Part shown: positions 17,187 to 26,415 of the stretch, one piece after another
Layout of the letters: every line of letters begins with the position of its first letter
Numbering within the stretch: position 1 is the first letter of the stretch
From: Mesorhizobium sp. CA8
GTDB taxonomy: Bacteria > Pseudomonadota > Alphaproteobacteria > Rhizobiales > Rhizobiaceae
Assembly (NCBI RefSeq): GCF_020164955.1
Contig: NZ_JAIUHG010000001.1
Span: forward strand, 248,001-312,000
Direction of reading: 5' to 3'
Length of the DNA stretch: 64,000 nucleotides
Program-made: the position numbers and the translations under genes
The notes under the pieces: model-generated
Told to the model about the DNA's origin: nothing
The model's input: the letters and a program-made list of their open reading frames with translations, nothing else
The model's database searches: none

Positions 17187-18128
17187 TCACGGAAGCGCTT
17201 CGCCATCAAGGATGCGGGCATAGAGTTCCAGATAGGCTTTTGCCGTTTTCTCGATCGGGAACCTGTCCGCGGCAGACTGCCGGCATCGCTGCGCCGGCAG
17301 GCCTCCGACCTCGCCAAAACCGCGCCCGAACTCCTCGTCGGTCTCGAAGAAGCGGCCGGTATCCGCGTCGACGGTTTCCACGAGCGCGCCGCGCGGTGTG
17401 GTGAGCACTGGCGTGCCGCACAGCATGGCCTCGACCTGCGCCATGCCGAACGGCTCCTCCCAGGAGATCGGGTTGAGGAATGCCTTCGATTCACCCAGCA
17501 GGCGCAATTTGTCCTGGCCGTCGACCATGCCGTGAAAGCGGTAGCGCGCGGAAAGGCTCTTGAAAAAGACGCCCTCGCGACGTGTCTTGCTGCGGCCGAG
17601 CAGCTTCCAGCGCGAGCCGCCGGCGATATCGAGGGGGAAGTCGAATTTTTTCGCCAACTCCACCGCCCGGTTCAACCCCTTTCCGGCCCGCGCGATGGCC
17701 GCCATGAAAAACAGATGGTCGTTCTTCGACGGTGCCGTGCGATAGGCGTCCACCGGAAAGCCGTTGTAGACGAAGGTCTTGCGGCCATGCAGCTCCGCAT
17801 GACGGGCGCTGAGGAAGCTCCAGTTGGGCTGCGGCCGCGGATAATCCGGAAGATGACCGTGCTCGGTGTTGAGCGTCGGAAAGGGGACCTCGACCTTCCA
17901 GGCGTGGAGATGGACGATCTGCGTGTCGCGTGGGATCGCCGCCCGGCATTCGGCATCGCTGATCGCATGCCTGACCTCGCATAGTGGATGCGACGATCCC
18001 GGCGCGGCGATCAGGACTACATGGTGCCCGAGCCTGACCAGTTCGGTGATCAGCCATTCGACCTGGCGCTGTGTGCCGCCATACCCCTTCGCTGGAATAA
18101 GGCTCTGGGCTGCAAGGGTTATGCGCAT
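17187..18128 (-). CDS. Glycosyltransferase family 4
   Basis: The 313-residue GT-B glycosyltransferase has the glycine-rich N-terminal loop (PAKGYGGTQRQVEWLITEL) and the C-terminal nucleotide-sugar site with the E-x7-E pattern EEPFGMAQVEAMLCGTPVLTT shared by GT4 enzymes. It is shorter than the usual 350-400 residues; the end after the donor site is compact. It precedes the GT9 gene in a two-gene operon and starts 19 bases after pccB ends, so all three could share one transcript. Its role in LPS or exopolysaccharide synthesis is inferred from fold and neighbour only. Confidence 0.83.
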   Translation of the reverse strand: MRITLAAQSLIPAKGYGGTQRQVEWLITELVRLGHHVVLIAAPGSSHPLCEVRHAISDAECRAAIPRDTQIVHLHAWKVEVPFPTLNTEHGHLPDYPRPQPNWSFLSARHAELHGRKTFVYNGFPVDAYRTAPSKNDHLFFMAAIARAGKGLNRAVELAKKFDFPLDIAGGSRWKLLGRSKTRREGVFFKSLSARYRFHGMVDGQDKLRLLGESKAFLNPISWEEPFGMAQVEAMLCGTPVLTTPRGALVETVDADTGRFFETDEEFGRGFGEVGGLPAQRCRQSAADRFPIEKTAKAYLELYARILDGEALP

Positions 18129-18147
18129 TTCTTGTCGGTGCAGCTTG

Positions 18148-19680
18148 TCACAGCGGGATGTTGTCGTGCTTCTTCCAGGGGTTCTGCATGTCTTTGTTGC
18201 GCAGCATGCGCAGCGCTCGCGCGACGCGGCGGCGGGTCGAATGCGGCATGATCACCTCGTCGATGTAGCCGCGTTCGGCTGCAACGAAGGGCGACAGAAA
18301 GCGATCTTCGTAAGTCTTTGTATGGGCGGCAATTTTCTCCGGATCGCCGATATCCTTGCGATAGATGATCTCGACCGCGCCCCTGGCGCCCATCACCGCG
18401 ATCTGCGCTGTTGGCCAGGCATAGTTCATGTCGCCGCGCAGATGCTTCGAGGCCATCACGTCATAGGCGCCGCCATAAGCCTTGCGGGTGATGACGGTGA
18501 TCTTCGGCACGGTCGCCTCGGCATAGGCGAAGAGCAGCTTGGCGCCATGCTTGATCAGCCCGCCATATTCCTGCGCGGTGCCCGGCAGGAACCCAGGGAC
18601 ATCGACGAAGGTTACGATCGGAATCGAAAAACAGTCGCAGAAGCGCACGAAGCGCGCAGCCTTGCGGCTGGCGTCGGAATCGAGCACGCCGGCCAGCACC
18701 ATCGGCTGGTTGGCGACGAAACCGACTGTGCGGCCTTCGACCCGGCCGAAGCCGGTGACGATGTTCTTGGCAAAACTCTGCTGGATCTCGAAGAAATCGC
18801 CTTCGTCCGCGACCTTCAGGATCAGCTCCTTGATGTCGTAAGGCTTGTTGGCGTTGTCGGGGATCAGCCGGTCGAGCGACAGGTCATGATCCGTCACCGA
18901 CTGGTAGCATTCGATCTCGGGAATCTCGGCCGTGTTCGATGCCGGCAGCAGGTCGACCAGCCGGCGCATCTGCAGCAGCGCCTCGACATCATTGTCATAG
19001 GCGCCATCGGCGATGGAGGATTTGGTGGTGTGCACGCTTGCGCCGCCGAGGCTTTCCGCGGTCACCGTCTCGTTGGTCACCGTCTTTACCACGTCCGGTC
19101 CGGTGACGAACATGTAGGAGGTGTCGCGCACCATGAAGATGAAATCGGTCATGGCGGGCGAATAGACGTCGCCGCCGGCGCAGGGACCCATGATCAACGA
19201 AATCTGCGGAATGACGCCGGATGCCAGCACATTGCGCTGGAATATCTCGGCATAGCCGCCAAGCGCGGCCACGCCTTCCTGGATGCGTGCGCCGCCGGCA
19301 TCGTAGAGGCCGATGATCGGCGCGCGATTGCGCAGCGCCATCTCCTGGACCTTGATGACCTTTTCGGCATGGGCTTCCGACAGCGAGCCGCCGAACACGG
19401 TAAAATCCTTGGCAAAGATATAGACCGGGCGGCCGTTGACGGTGCCCCAGCCGGTGACCACGCCGTCGCCGGCGATCTTGGTCTTCTCCATGCCGAAATC
19501 GGTCGAGCGGTGCTCGACATACATGTCGAACTCCTCGAACGAGCCCTCGTCGAGGAATATCTCGATACGCTCGCGAGCGGTGAGCTTGCCCTTCTTGTGC
19601 TGCGCCTCGATGCGGTCCTTGCCGCCGCCCATGCGGGCAGTCTCGCGGCGGCGCTCGAGTTCCTTCAGCACGTCCTTCAT
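18148..19680 (-). CDS. pccB: Propionyl-CoA carboxylase-type acyl-CoA carboxylase, beta (carboxyltransferase) subunit
   Basis: The 510-residue carboxyltransferase belongs to the PCC/ACC beta family, which moves CO2 from biotin to propionyl-CoA. Two crotonase-like halves are present. The N-half has [33 protein letters not shown] and [13 protein letters not shown]. The C-half has [16 protein letters not shown] and [17 protein letters not shown], the oxyanion-loop blocks. It ends [10 protein letters not shown], the standard PccB C-terminus. No alpha subunit (biotin carboxylase and carrier) is adjacent; in rhizobia pccA usually lies some kilobases away, so this does not imply a defect. The ATG at 19680 is the expected start. 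Confidence 0.93.
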   Translation of the reverse strand: MKDVLKELERRRETARMGGGKDRIEAQHKKGKLTARERIEIFLDEGSFEEFDMYVEHRSTDFGMEKTKIAGDGVVTGWGTVNGRPVYIFAKDFTVFGGSLSEAHAEKVIKVQEMALRNRAPIIGLYDAGGARIQEGVAALGGYAEIFQRNVLASGVIPQISLIMGPCAGGDVYSPAMTDFIFMVRDTSYMFVTGPDVVKTVTNETVTAESLGGASVHTTKSSIADGAYDNDVEALLQMRRLVDLLPASNTAEIPEIECYQSVTDHDLSLDRLIPDNANKPYDIKELILKVADEGDFFEIQQSFAKNIVTGFGRVEGRTVGFVANQPMVLAGVLDSDASRKAARFVRFCDCFSIPIVTFVDVPGFLPGTAQEYGGLIKHGAKLLFAYAEATVPKITVITRKAYGGAYDVMASKHLRGDMNYAWPTAQIAVMGARGAVEIIYRKDIGDPEKIAAHTKTYEDRFLSPFVAAERGYIDEVIMPHSTRRRVARALRMLRNKDMQNPWKKHDNIPL

Positions 19681-20072
19681 TGCCGGTCCTCAAAACCAAT
19701 AAGTAAATTTGTGGTAATCGCGCGGGCAGGGGAGCGCAAGCACCCCTGTTTTGCTGCATTGCAACATGGAGCCCTTGCATTTCGGAACGAACTCAGCCAT
19801 ATGCAGCGGCATAGGCGCTTGGGCTGGGAAGAATCCGGCCTTCTCGACGAATGAGACTGGTTGCGTCTGTTTTCCCTCTTTCCGGCAAATCGGCCCTGGT
19901 CGATCGGCAAGCTGGCGAAAAAGCCCCGCGGCATGATGCTGGCGGGCACGACAGCGCAGCCGCGCGGACGATTGTCCGCCGCCTTGTCGTTCCATGACAA
20001 TTATCCGACGGCAGGTTGCGCCCTGCCGCCATTGATGTTTGCGGCCACAAGGTCGCGTGAAAGAAGAATATT
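19681..20072. other. Intergenic/leader region upstream of the DEAD-box helicase
   Basis: No convincing gene lies in these 392 bases; short frames have no ribosome sites or family resemblance. It must hold the divergent promoters of pccB and the helicase. Near the helicase end are two perfect hairpins: GCGGAC-GATT-GTCCGC at 19964-19979 and CGGCAGG-TTGCGC-CCTGCCG at 20009-20028, the second about 45 bases before the start codon. A further stem CAGGGG/CCCCTG with TTTT lies at 19727-19751. Long structured leaders are known for cold-shock helicases, so the transcript may carry a regulatory 5' UTR. Confidence 0.5.
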
Positions 20073-21512
20073 TTGACCAACGAAAACACAGCGGAACTGA
20101 ACGGTTTCGCAGCACTTGGGATTTCGGGCGCGCTGCTCAAGGCAACCCATGCCGCCGGTTTCACCGATCCGAAGCCGATCCAGACGCAGGCGATCCCGCC
20201 GCAGATGGAAGGCCGTGACATTTTCGGCATCGCCCAGACCGGCTCGGGCAAGACCGCAGCCTTCGCGCTGCCGATCCTCTCGAAGATCATCGGCCTGGGC
20301 ACCAAGCGACGGCCGAAGACGACGCGGGCGCTCATCCTGGCGCCGACGCGCGAACTCGCCGTGCAGATCGAGGACACCATCAAGATCCTCGCCAAGGGCG
20401 CGCATGTCTCGACCGCGCTGGTGCTGGGCGGCGTCTCGCGCTTCAGCCAGGTGAAGAAGGTTGCGCCGGGCGTCGACATCCTGATCGCCACGCCCGGCCG
20501 CCTGACCGACCTGGTGCGCGAAGGCGACCTCATCCTTGCCGACACCAAATGGCTGGTGCTGGATGAAGGCGACCGCATGCTCGACATGGGCTTTATCAAT
20601 GATGTCAAGCGTATCGCCAAGGCGACCGCGGCCGACCGTCAGACGGTGCTGTTCTCGGCCACCATGCCGAATGAAATCGCCGAATTGGCAAAGGGCCTTC
20701 TGAAGAACCCGATCCGCGTCGAAGTCGCGCCGCAGAGCACTGCGGCAGCCGAGATCGTGCAGAGCGTGGTGCTCGCCCGCACCAAGCAGAAGCGCCAGGT
20801 GCTGTCCAAGATGCTCGCCGACGAGGCAATGCGCTCGGTGATCGTGTTCTCACGCACCAAGCATGGCGCCGATCGCGTCACCAAGGACCTTGCCCGTGAC
20901 GGTTTCGAGGCTGCCGTCATCCATGGCAACAAGTCGCAGAACGCCCGGCAGAAGGCGCTCAACGATTTCCGCGACGGCTCGGTTCGCATCCTGGTCGCGA
21001 CCGATATCGCGGCGCGCGGCATCGACGTGCCCGGCATCAGCCATGTCGTGAATTTCGACCTGCCGGACGAAGCGGAAAGCTACGTCCATCGTATCGGCCG
21101 CACCGGCCGCAACGGCAGGGACGGTATTGCGATCACGCTGTGCGATCCTTCGGAAAACGCCAAGCTGCGGCAGGTCGAGCGCATCATCCGCATGAAGCTG
21201 CCGGTCGTCGCCGATCATCTCGGCAGCCCGGACCCGCAGCGCGATCCCAGGGAAAAGACCGAGCGTCATTTCGAACCGGCCAATGACCGCGAGCATCACG
21301 GCGCCCGCCGCGATGGCCGCCGCCCTGGCAACGGTAGCGACAACAAGCGCTTCGGCGGTCAGCCCCATGGCGAGCGCGCTTCGAAGCCCCAGGGGGAACG
21401 CCCGGCTGCGGCCAAGCCGAATGCCTCGAGCAAGCCCGACGGCTTCAAGCGCTTCAAGGGCAATAACAAGCGCCGCTTCGGCGGCAAGCGTCCGGCGAAC
21501 CGGGCCGCTTGA
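20073..21512 (+). CDS. rhlE: DEAD-box ATP-dependent RNA helicase (RhlE-like) with variant DEGD motif II
   Basis: The 479-residue helicase acts on structured RNA in ribosome assembly or mRNA decay. The motifs in order are a Q motif (PKPIQTQAIPP, 33-43), AQTGSGKT (54-61), PTREL (91-95), motif II DEGD (164-167), SAT (195-197) and HRIGRTGR in the C-terminal RecA domain. Motif II is DEGD, not DEAD; both acidic residues that bind Mg-ATP are kept. From about residue 395 the tail is disordered and rich in Arg, Gly, Lys and Asn (for example GNNKRRFGGKR), suited to RNA binding. The start is TTG 20073 with GAAAGAAG upstream; no in-frame ATG is close. Confidence 0.93.
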   Translation: MTNENTAELNGFAALGISGALLKATHAAGFTDPKPIQTQAIPPQMEGRDIFGIAQTGSGKTAAFALPILSKIIGLGTKRRPKTTRALILAPTRELAVQIEDTIKILAKGAHVSTALVLGGVSRFSQVKKVAPGVDILIATPGRLTDLVREGDLILADTKWLVLDEGDRMLDMGFINDVKRIAKATAADRQTVLFSATMPNEIAELAKGLLKNPIRVEVAPQSTAAAEIVQSVVLARTKQKRQVLSKMLADEAMRSVIVFSRTKHGADRVTKDLARDGFEAAVIHGNKSQNARQKALNDFRDGSVRILVATDIAARGIDVPGISHVVNFDLPDEAESYVHRIGRTGRNGRDGIAITLCDPSENAKLRQVERIIRMKLPVVADHLGSPDPQRDPREKTERHFEPANDREHHGARRDGRRPGNGSDNKRFGGQPHGERASKPQGERPAAAKPNASSKPDGFKRFKGNNKRRFGGKRPANRAA

Positions 21513-21536
21513 GCCTGGCAGAATCACGCGAACAGG

Positions 21537-21565
21537 AACGGCCGGAGCGATACTTCGGCCGTTTT
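21537..21565 (+). terminator. Terminator of the DEAD-box helicase gene
   Basis: AACGGCCG pairs with CGGCCGTT around an AT-containing loop and is followed by TTT. It lies 25 bases after the helicase stop, before the convergent hydrolase gene. Confidence 0.82.
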
Positions 21566-21596
21566 CATTTCACTGTCTGATTTGATTTGCCCCATT

Positions 21597-22586
21597 TCAC
21601 TGGGCTGACTGCTGCTGCATCAACGCCTTCACCCACACCACGATACGCTGGGTGAGGAAGGCTGTGGTTTGCGGCGACAGCACATCGCCAGCGATGACGT
21701 GATTGTCCGGATCGCCGGTGTCGTCGACCGGCACCAGCTCATGCGGCGCACCCCAGCGCCCGGCTATCTCGCGCGCCCGGTCGGGCCGCACCACCTTGTC
21801 GGAATCCGAGAAGATGAAGAGGGCGGGGATTTTCGCTTTCTCGACCGGCGCCTCGTAGGCAAGATTGGTGAGCGCCGCCATCGGCAGCACCGCCCTCATG
21901 GGATATTTGGTGGTCCAGAATTTCTCGTGCAGTGCGTTGCGCGCAGGGAGGCTGCGCTCCTTGCCACCGACAAGCTCGGCGATCTGCCGGCCCCAGGGTA
22001 TGGTGAGCAACTCGGCGCCGGAGGCCTTCACGCCGAAATTCGGCGATATGAATGCGATGGCCGCGACATCGTCGGATGCGCCCGGCTGCGTGGCGGCCCA
22101 CGCCGCCAGCGCGCCGCCGGTCGAGGTTCCGATGACGATCACCTTGTCGCCGATGGCGCGGCCGATGGCCAAGGCCTCCTCATAGTCGTTGATCCACGCA
22201 TTGACGCTGCCTTGCGCCATCGCCGCGCCGTCCTGGCCGTGCCCGGTCAGGCGCGTGTAGAACAGGTTGGCATCCAATTCCTCCGCGATATCGTCCGGCA
22301 AGGGGCGAACCTCGCCCTTCGAGGCGGAAAAGCCATGGATGTAAACGATGGCTAAAGGCGTCTTGGCGTGGACCATCGGATTCGCCCAGATGATCTCCTT
22401 GTCGAGGCCGTCGCGGATGTTGGGCACGGCAGCCTCTTCACGCGCCAGATAGGCCTGCGGATCATCGCCGATCACCGATGGATTGAAATGGATTGTGGTG
22501 TCGACCGGCACGCGCGGTCCGAGAAAGAAGCCGGCGACCAGGATGACTGCAAGGCCAAGCACCGCCAGCACGATCCGCCGCCCCAT
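21597..22586 (-). CDS. Membrane-anchored alpha/beta hydrolase
   Basis: The 329-residue protein starts at ATG 22586, with GGAG eight bases upstream; a longer TTG start adds four residues. Residues 4-23 form a membrane anchor or uncleaved signal. The alpha/beta hydrolase fold is recognised by VYIHGFSASKGE (HGF oxyanion block), the nucleophile elbow GTSTG at 153-157 (Ser155), a likely acid in FSDSDKVV and the histidine in DNHVIAGD. It is probably an extracytoplasmic carboxylesterase or lipase. The substrate is unknown. It follows the SDR gene on the same strand after 69 bases, so the two may form an operon. Confidence 0.82.
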   Translation of the reverse strand: MGRRIVLAVLGLAVILVAGFFLGPRVPVDTTIHFNPSVIGDDPQAYLAREEAAVPNIRDGLDKEIIWANPMVHAKTPLAIVYIHGFSASKGEVRPLPDDIAEELDANLFYTRLTGHGQDGAAMAQGSVNAWINDYEEALAIGRAIGDKVIVIGTSTGGALAAWAATQPGASDDVAAIAFISPNFGVKASGAELLTIPWGRQIAELVGGKERSLPARNALHEKFWTTKYPMRAVLPMAALTNLAYEAPVEKAKIPALFIFSDSDKVVRPDRAREIAGRWGAPHELVPVDDTGDPDNHVIAGDVLSPQTTAFLTQRIVVWVKALMQQQSAQ

Positions 22587-22655
22587 TACAGTCTCCAAGC
22601 AATGATTCTCAACCTATGGCCGTACCCGCCGGCAGGCAATCGCCGTTTCGCCGGC

Positions 22656-23504
22656 TTATGCCGCCTTGTCGCGGGATGGGTTTTTGTCGCCAGGCAGCCT
22701 GCGATCGAAATGCAATGGCCGTCCCCACCAGTGGGTGGTGAGCCCGATGACTAAGCGGCCAACCGGCCGCGGCAGCAGGCCGAGCAGCTTCAACGGCCAG
22801 CTTATGTGGTACGGGAAGGTGACTTCGAAGCCGCCCTTTCGGATGCCGCGCGCCATGCGACGCGACGCGCGGTGCACAGGCATGAGGCCCGGCATCGGCA
22901 GCTTGTTCTTTTCAGTCAAAGGCGTGTCGATGAATCCCGGATTGATGACCTGGACACGGATGTTCATCTTGTCGAAGTCGTATTTCAGCGATTCCGCCAG
23001 GATGTTGATCGCGGCCTTGGTGCCGCCATAGGCCGCCGTCGTCGGCCAACCGGAATAGGCGGTGACCGATCCGACCAGAACGACATGGCCGCGCCCGCGC
23101 ACGCGCATATGCTCGACGACGGGCACCACGCCGTTGACGATGCCGAAATAGTTCACGGCGAAGGAGCGGTGGAAATCACGCACCACCAGATTCTCGCCGG
23201 GCGTGGCGATGTAGTTGCCGGCGTTGAACACAGCAAGCACGATCGGCCCCATCTGTTCCTCGATCGCGGCGGCCGTGCGCGCCATGCCGTGCTCGTCGGT
23301 CACGTCGCAGGGAAAGGATCTCACATGTCCCGACATTTGCGCCGTTTCGACGATCAGCGTCTCGGCCGGATCGTTTGGCAGCGACGTCACCGCCACGGCA
23401 TAGCCTTGATTGGCGAGATCCTTGGCAAGTGCGCGCCCAAGCCCACTGCTGCCGCCCGTGATCCAGGCGACACCGTCTTTCGGATTGGCCCGGTAGAGTG
23501 TCAT
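22656..23504 (-). CDS. Short-chain dehydrogenase/reductase
   Basis: The 282-residue classical SDR has the nucleotide-binding motif TGGSSGLG at 16-23, NAG at 94-96, and catalytic Ser146, Tyr159 and Lys163 (YGGTK). After the Rossmann domain a basic, hydrophobic C-terminus (SWPLKLLGLLPRPVGRLVIGL) may touch the membrane, as in some lipid-modifying SDRs. ATG 23504 gives the normal N-terminus; the open frame upstream covers the divergent promoter region with cysK. The next gene on the strand is the anchored hydrolase. The cofactor and substrate are unknown. Lack of an Arg after the glycine motif gives no clear NADP signal. Confidence 0.88.
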   Translation of the reverse strand: MTLYRANPKDGVAWITGGSSGLGRALAKDLANQGYAVAVTSLPNDPAETLIVETAQMSGHVRSFPCDVTDEHGMARTAAAIEEQMGPIVLAVFNAGNYIATPGENLVVRDFHRSFAVNYFGIVNGVVPVVEHMRVRGRGHVVLVGSVTAYSGWPTTAAYGGTKAAINILAESLKYDFDKMNIRVQVINPGFIDTPLTEKNKLPMPGLMPVHRASRRMARGIRKGGFEVTFPYHISWPLKLLGLLPRPVGRLVIGLTTHWWGRPLHFDRRLPGDKNPSRDKAA

Positions 23505-23695
23505 GGGGTGTCCTGCGGATGTTCCGGTTTGCTCTAGCGGCGGAGAAATCAGTTGAAAAGAGCGGTTTTGCGCCTGGCGTTGAAATGATTGCAAGCATTG
23601 CACCATCCGGAATGCGAATGGACCAGGCAAAATCTTGCCTTGAAACCGCGGCGTCCGGTTTTTAGGGTCTCGCCGCACACATGAAGGAATCCCGC

Positions 23696-24730
23696 ATGCC
23701 CCGTTCTGTCATCGAAGCGATCGGCAACACGCCCCTGATCCGACTCAACAAGGCTTCGGAGGCGACCGGCTGTGAGATTCTCGGCAAGGCCGAGTTCATG
23801 AATCCGGGGCAATCGGTGAAGGATCGGGCCGGCCTGTTCATCATCCGCGACGCCGAACAGCGCGGGCTGCTCAAGCCAGGCGGGCTTATCGTGGAAGGGA
23901 CTGCTGGCAACACGGGCATCGGTTTGACGTTGGTCGCCAAGGCACTTGGCTACCGCACCGTCATCGTCATCCCCGACACGCAGAGCCAGGAAAAGAAGGA
24001 TGTGATCAAGATCCTGGGCGCGGAGCTTATCGAGGTGCCCGCCGTGCCCTACAAGAACCCAAACAATTACATAAAACTGTCCGGCCGGCTTGCCGAGCAA
24101 CTGGCGCGCTCGGAGCCTAACGGCGCGATCTGGGCCAATCAGTTCGACAATGTCGCCAACCGCGACGGTCATATCCGCACGACGGCCCAGGAGATCTGGG
24201 CTCAGACCGACGGCAGGGTCGATGGCTTTGTCTCGGCCGTAGGCTCCGGCGGCACGCTCGCCGGCGTCGCGCTCGGCCTCAAGGGCAAGAGCAAGGACGT
24301 CAAGATCGCACTCGCCGATCCGCTCGGCGCCGCGCTCTACAGTTTCTACACCAGTGGCGAGTTGAAATCGGATGGCAACTCGATCACCGAGGGCATCGGG
24401 CAGGGCCGCATCACGGCCAATCTCGAAGGCTTCACGCCGGACTTCTCCTACCAGATCCCGGACGAGGAAGCGTTGCCCATCATTTTCGACCTGATTCAGG
24501 AAGAGGGGCTCTGCGTCGGCGGCTCGACCGGCATCAACATCGCCGGCGCCATCCGGCTGGCGCGAGAGCTCGGACCCGGCCACACCGTCGTGACGATCCT
24601 TGCCGACTACGGCACGCGCTACCAGTCCAAGCTCTTCAATCCAGAGTTCCTGCGCGGCAAGAATCTTCCGGTGCCGGGCTGGATGGAAGAGAAAGTCAAC
24701 ATTTCCGTGCCGTTCGAAAAGGTAGCATGA
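23696..24730 (+). CDS. cysK: Cysteine synthase A-type (O-acetylserine sulfhydrylase)
   Basis: The 344-residue PLP enzyme forms cysteine from O-acetylserine and sulfide. The PLP lysine is Lys42 in GQSVKDRAG, and the phosphate-binding and substrate loops EGTAGNTG and VGSGGT are intact. I start at ATG 23696 because GAAGGA lies seven bases upstream; ATG 23681 is an alternative. The protein is longer than E. coli CysK (323) by a C-terminal extension (FNPEFLRGKNLPVPGW), which occurs in the alphaproteobacterial branch. Its stop overlaps the alaX start by four bases, so the pair is coupled. Confidence 0.93.
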   Translation: MPRSVIEAIGNTPLIRLNKASEATGCEILGKAEFMNPGQSVKDRAGLFIIRDAEQRGLLKPGGLIVEGTAGNTGIGLTLVAKALGYRTVIVIPDTQSQEKKDVIKILGAELIEVPAVPYKNPNNYIKLSGRLAEQLARSEPNGAIWANQFDNVANRDGHIRTTAQEIWAQTDGRVDGFVSAVGSGGTLAGVALGLKGKSKDVKIALADPLGAALYSFYTSGELKSDGNSITEGIGQGRITANLEGFTPDFSYQIPDEEALPIIFDLIQEEGLCVGGSTGINIAGAIRLARELGPGHTVVTILADYGTRYQSKLFNPEFLRGKNLPVPGWMEEKVNISVPFEKVA

Positions 24731-25473
24731 TGGCGCACAAGACCGAGGCGCTGTTTCGCGACGACGCCTATCAGAAGACGGCCGAGGCCGAGGTCGTCGC
24801 CATCAACGATCGTGGCGGCATCCTTCTCGACCGCACGATCTTCTATGCAACGTCCGGCGGGCAGCCGGGCGATACCGGCATGCTCGAACGTGCAGACGGC
24901 GGCCGCATCGCGATCGCAGCCACCATCACCGGCGAGACCAAGGACGAGATTATCCATGTGCCGGCCCCCGGGCAGACGCTTCCCGCGGTCGGCGAAAGGC
25001 TGAAGCTTCTGATCGACTGGGAGCGGCGGCACCTCCTGATGCGCATGCACTCCGCCTGCCACCTGCTGACCGTGGTCTGTCCGTTTCCGATCACCGGAGC
25101 GGCGGTCGCGGAGGACGACAGCCGCGTCGATTTCGACATTCCCGACGCCAGCTTCACCAGGGAGGATGTGACGGCTCGGCTGATGGAGCTGGTGCGCGCC
25201 GACCATCCGATCCTCACTCGACTGATCACCGACGAGGCGCTGGCCGCCAATCCCGGCCTTGTCAAATCGAAGAACGTCCGCCCGCCGGTCGGCACCGGCA
25301 AGATCCGCCTGGTCTTGATCGGCGACAACGGCTCGATCGACAGCCAGCCATGCGGCGGAACGCATGTGAGGTCGACCGGCGAGGTCGGCGACATACATAT
25401 CGGCAAGATCGAGAAGAAAGGCCGCGAGAACCGGCGCTTCCGCATCCGCTTCGGGCCGATGCCGGCGAACTGA
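24727..25473 (+). CDS. Alanyl-tRNA editing protein (AlaX)
   Basis: The 248-residue freestanding editing enzyme hydrolyses Ser- or Gly-tRNA(Ala). The zinc/catalytic pattern of the AlaRS editing domain is complete: HSACH at 108-112 and CGGTH at 209-213. ATSGGQPGDTG near residue 41 is the N-terminal block found in AlaXM proteins. It overlaps cysK by four bases (ATGATGG). The link is plausible because O-acetylserine metabolism works on the serine pool that this enzyme polices, but this is inference. The downstream spacer holds a palindromic repeat before sseA. Confidence 0.92.
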   Translation: MMAHKTEALFRDDAYQKTAEAEVVAINDRGGILLDRTIFYATSGGQPGDTGMLERADGGRIAIAATITGETKDEIIHVPAPGQTLPAVGERLKLLIDWERRHLLMRMHSACHLLTVVCPFPITGAAVAEDDSRVDFDIPDASFTREDVTARLMELVRADHPILTRLITDEALAANPGLVKSKNVRPPVGTGKIRLVLIGDNGSIDSQPCGGTHVRSTGEVGDIHIGKIEKKGRENRRFRIRFGPMPAN

Positions 25474-25485
25474 CGCTCGAAGAGA

Positions 25486-25538
25486 TAGAGCATGATGTCG
25501 CCCGAAAACCGCTTCACACTTTTAGGCATCATGCTCTA
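25486..25538. repeat. Intergenic palindrome TAGAGCATGATG/CATCATGCTCTA
   Basis: Perfect 12-base arms (25486-25497 and 25527-25538) surround the core CGAAAACCGCTTCACACTTT. The core is shared with 5647-5690 (other arms) and, with one base missing, with 47204-47255 (same arms). It lies 12 bases after alaX and 25 bases before sseA. Confidence 0.8.
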
Positions 25539-25563
25539 AAGCGAGGCGGGGCAGGAGAACAAA

Positions 25564-26415
25564 ATGGCGCAGGACAGTCCCTTCATCGTCGACGCCGACT
25601 GGCTGCAGAAGCGGCTTGGCGAGCCCGGCCTCACCATCGTCGACGCCTCCTGGTATCTGCCGGCGCAAAAGCGCGACGCCCGCGCCGAATACGATGCCAC
25701 CCACATCCCCGGAGCGCGCTTTCTCGACCAGGACGCGGTTTCCGATCCGGATTCGACACTGCCGCACACCTTGGCGTCGCCGCAGCACTTCGCTCAATAT
25801 GTCGGCGCCATGGGTGTTTCGGCCGACGACACCATCGTGGTCTATGACGGGCCCGGCCTGTTCTCGGCGCCGCGCGCCTGGTGGATGTTCCGCGTCATGG
25901 GCGTCTTCCAGGTCTACATTCTGAATGGCGGATTTGACCGCTGGAAGGCCGAGGAGCGGCCGGTGACGGCTGAGCCGACCAAGATCGCGCCGAGTGTCTT
26001 CTATGCCGATTTCGACAAGGACCGGGTTGTCGGTCTCGACGAGATGCGCAGGATCGTCGGCAGCCAAGAGAGCCAGATCGCCGACGCACGATCGGCCGGC
26101 CGCTTTGCAGGCATCGATCCGGAGCCGCGGCAGGGCGTCCGTTCGGGCCATATGCCGGGTGCGCATAATGTCCCGATCACGGCGCTTGCCGAGAATGGCG
26201 AATTGCTGCCGAAGGATCGCCTGCGCAAAGTCATCGAGGATGCCGGCATTGACCTCTCGAAGCCCGTTGTCACGTCCTGCGGCTCGGGCATCACGGCGGC
26301 GGCGATCACGCTGGCGCTGGAGACGCTCGGCCATACCGACAACCGGCTTTACGATGGGTCCTGGACTGAGTGGGGCAGTCTCAGCGACACACCGGTGGTG
26401 ACGGGGAAAGAATGA
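25564..26415 (+). CDS. sseA: 3-mercaptopyruvate sulfurtransferase
   Basis: The 283-residue protein has two rhodanese domains. The N-terminal domain is inactive (YDGPG replaces the cysteine loop). The C-terminal domain carries the active Cys239 in CGSGITA, the mercaptopyruvate-type loop; thiosulfate sulfurtransferases have CRxGx. It moves sulfur from 3-mercaptopyruvate to cyanide or thiols. GCAGGAG stands six bases before ATG 25564. Near cysK this gives a small sulfur-metabolism neighbourhood. Its stop overlaps the GNAT start (ATGA), so the two are translated together. Confidence 0.94.
   Translation: MAQDSPFIVDADWLQKRLGEPGLTIVDASWYLPAQKRDARAEYDATHIPGARFLDQDAVSDPDSTLPHTLASPQHFAQYVGAMGVSADDTIVVYDGPGLFSAPRAWWMFRVMGVFQVYILNGGFDRWKAEERPVTAEPTKIAPSVFYADFDKDRVVGLDEMRRIVGSQESQIADARSAGRFAGIDPEPRQGVRSGHMPGAHNVPITALAENGELLPKDRLRKVIEDAGIDLSKPVVTSCGSGITAAAITLALETLGHTDNRLYDGSWTEWGSLSDTPVVTGKE

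Noticed and set aside
19861..20076. 71-residue plus-strand ORF in the helicase leader
   Set aside because: No ribosome site, no recognisable sequence, and it runs across two perfect hairpins into the helicase start.
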